Below are positions 63,759 through 64,000 of a stretch of DNA of 64,000 nt, piece after piece; the first letter of the stretch is position 1, and each line of letters opens with the position of its first letter. The stretch is from Bacteroidota bacterium. Its GTDB lineage: Bacteria; Bacteroidota; Bacteroidia; Chitinophagales; Chitinophagaceae. Under the pieces are notes generated by a model, which was given only the letters and a program-made list of their open reading frames with translations, was not told where the DNA came from and did not search any database. The stretch is taken from the NCBI GenBank assembly GCA_018267875.1, contig JAFDXP010000023.1:1-64000 (forward strand), written 5' to 3'. Made by a program: the position numbers and the translations under genes.

Positions 63759-64000
63759 ATGGCAAAAATCATAGCAATAGCCAACCAAAAAGGCGGCGTA
63801 GGAAAAACTACCACAGCAATTAACTTGGCAGCTAGTCTTGCCATATTAGAATACAAAACACTACTCGTAGATGGCGACCCCCAGGCAAACAGTACGACCG
63901 GAAACGGCTTTGACTTGAAAAACGTTCAACTTAGCCTTTACGATTGCTTGGTCAATGACATCCCTGCATCACAAGTGATTTTAGAAACAGAAACACCAAA
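63759..64000 (+). CDS. parA: ParA-family ATPase (3' part outside window)
   Basis: The first 80 residues of a Soj/ParA chromosome-partitioning ATPase. The ATG at 63759 begins [20 protein letters not shown], containing the deviant Walker A KGGVGKTT with the signature Lys. The A' motif [14 protein letters not shown] follows near residue 36. The rest and any parB lie beyond the right edge. ParA with ParB usually segregates the origin region, which suggests oriC is not far away. Confidence 0.95.
   Translation, partial: MAKIIAIANQKGGVGKTTTAINLAASLAILEYKTLLVDGDPQANSTTGNGFDLKNVQLSLYDCLVNDIPASQVILETETP

Overview
The window reads as chromosomal DNA of a Bacteroidota bacterium, probably near Chitinophagales or Sphingobacteriales; I cannot place it to family. 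The signs are a GldB-type gliding lipoprotein beside nadE, DUF3078 and DUF6263 proteins, a fused alpha/beta E1 dehydrogenase, a long S16, a K+-type membrane pyrophosphatase, and few Shine-Dalgarno sequences. Many genes instead carry the Bacteroidota -7 promoter element TAnnTTTG, sometimes with a TTTG element 18-24 bases further upstream. The DNA is AT-rich and most of the content is core genome. I found no insertion sequence, prophage or CRISPR array.

Layout. 1-7.6 kb: a partial secreted GEVED/Ig-like surface protein (minus), pth and a DUF6263 lipoprotein, scpA, a DUF3078 protein, a GldB-like lipoprotein and an outer-membrane barrel. 7.8-16.3 kb: nadE, an unknown lipoprotein, DoxX, a degenerate LytM-like protein, the fused E1 dehydrogenase, and a cobalamin-type TonB receptor preceded by an unusual in-frame leader ORF with an attenuator-like hairpin. 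16.3-20 kb: a decayed GxxExxY gene, rpsP, ffh and two small unknown ORFs. 20-30 kb: a minus-strand run (MacB-like permease, PyrR-like phosphoribosyltransferase, isoaspartyl peptidase, kynA, ABC ATPase), an MFS carrier, DUF486, a pair of small Spy/CpxP-like secreted proteins and clpB. 30-38 kb: a double-OmpA protein, odhB, cdd, fluC, rplKAJL without nusG/secE or rpoBC, an EVE protein, a polyprenyl synthase, and tRNA-Ser(GCT) with tRNA-Pro(TGG). 38-46 kb: dnaA, a 5'-nucleotidase split into two genes in swapped order, nhaA, SCO, chrA, a 47-residue membrane protein and pdxH. 46-54.5 kb: an exopolysaccharide locus (export lipoprotein, Wzc-like tyrosine kinase, ABC exporter, three glycosyltransferases). 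54.7-64 kb: pnp and rpsO, an orphan HTH gene and a DUF721/DciA-like gene, hppA, a metallophosphoesterase, an FMN reductase, a UPF0173 hydrolase and the start of parA.

How they fit together. Replication and segregation functions (dnaA, a DciA-like helicase-loader candidate, scpA, parA) lie within 60 kb, which suggests the window may be near the origin, though no convincing DnaA-box cluster is visible. The polysaccharide block is the main accessory locus and looks like one compact transcription unit. The most unusual signals are the leader ORF plus hairpin before the TonB receptor, several -7 elements that sit 5-6 bases before start codons (leaderless mRNAs), the split 5'-nucleotidase and the paralogous pair next to clpB.
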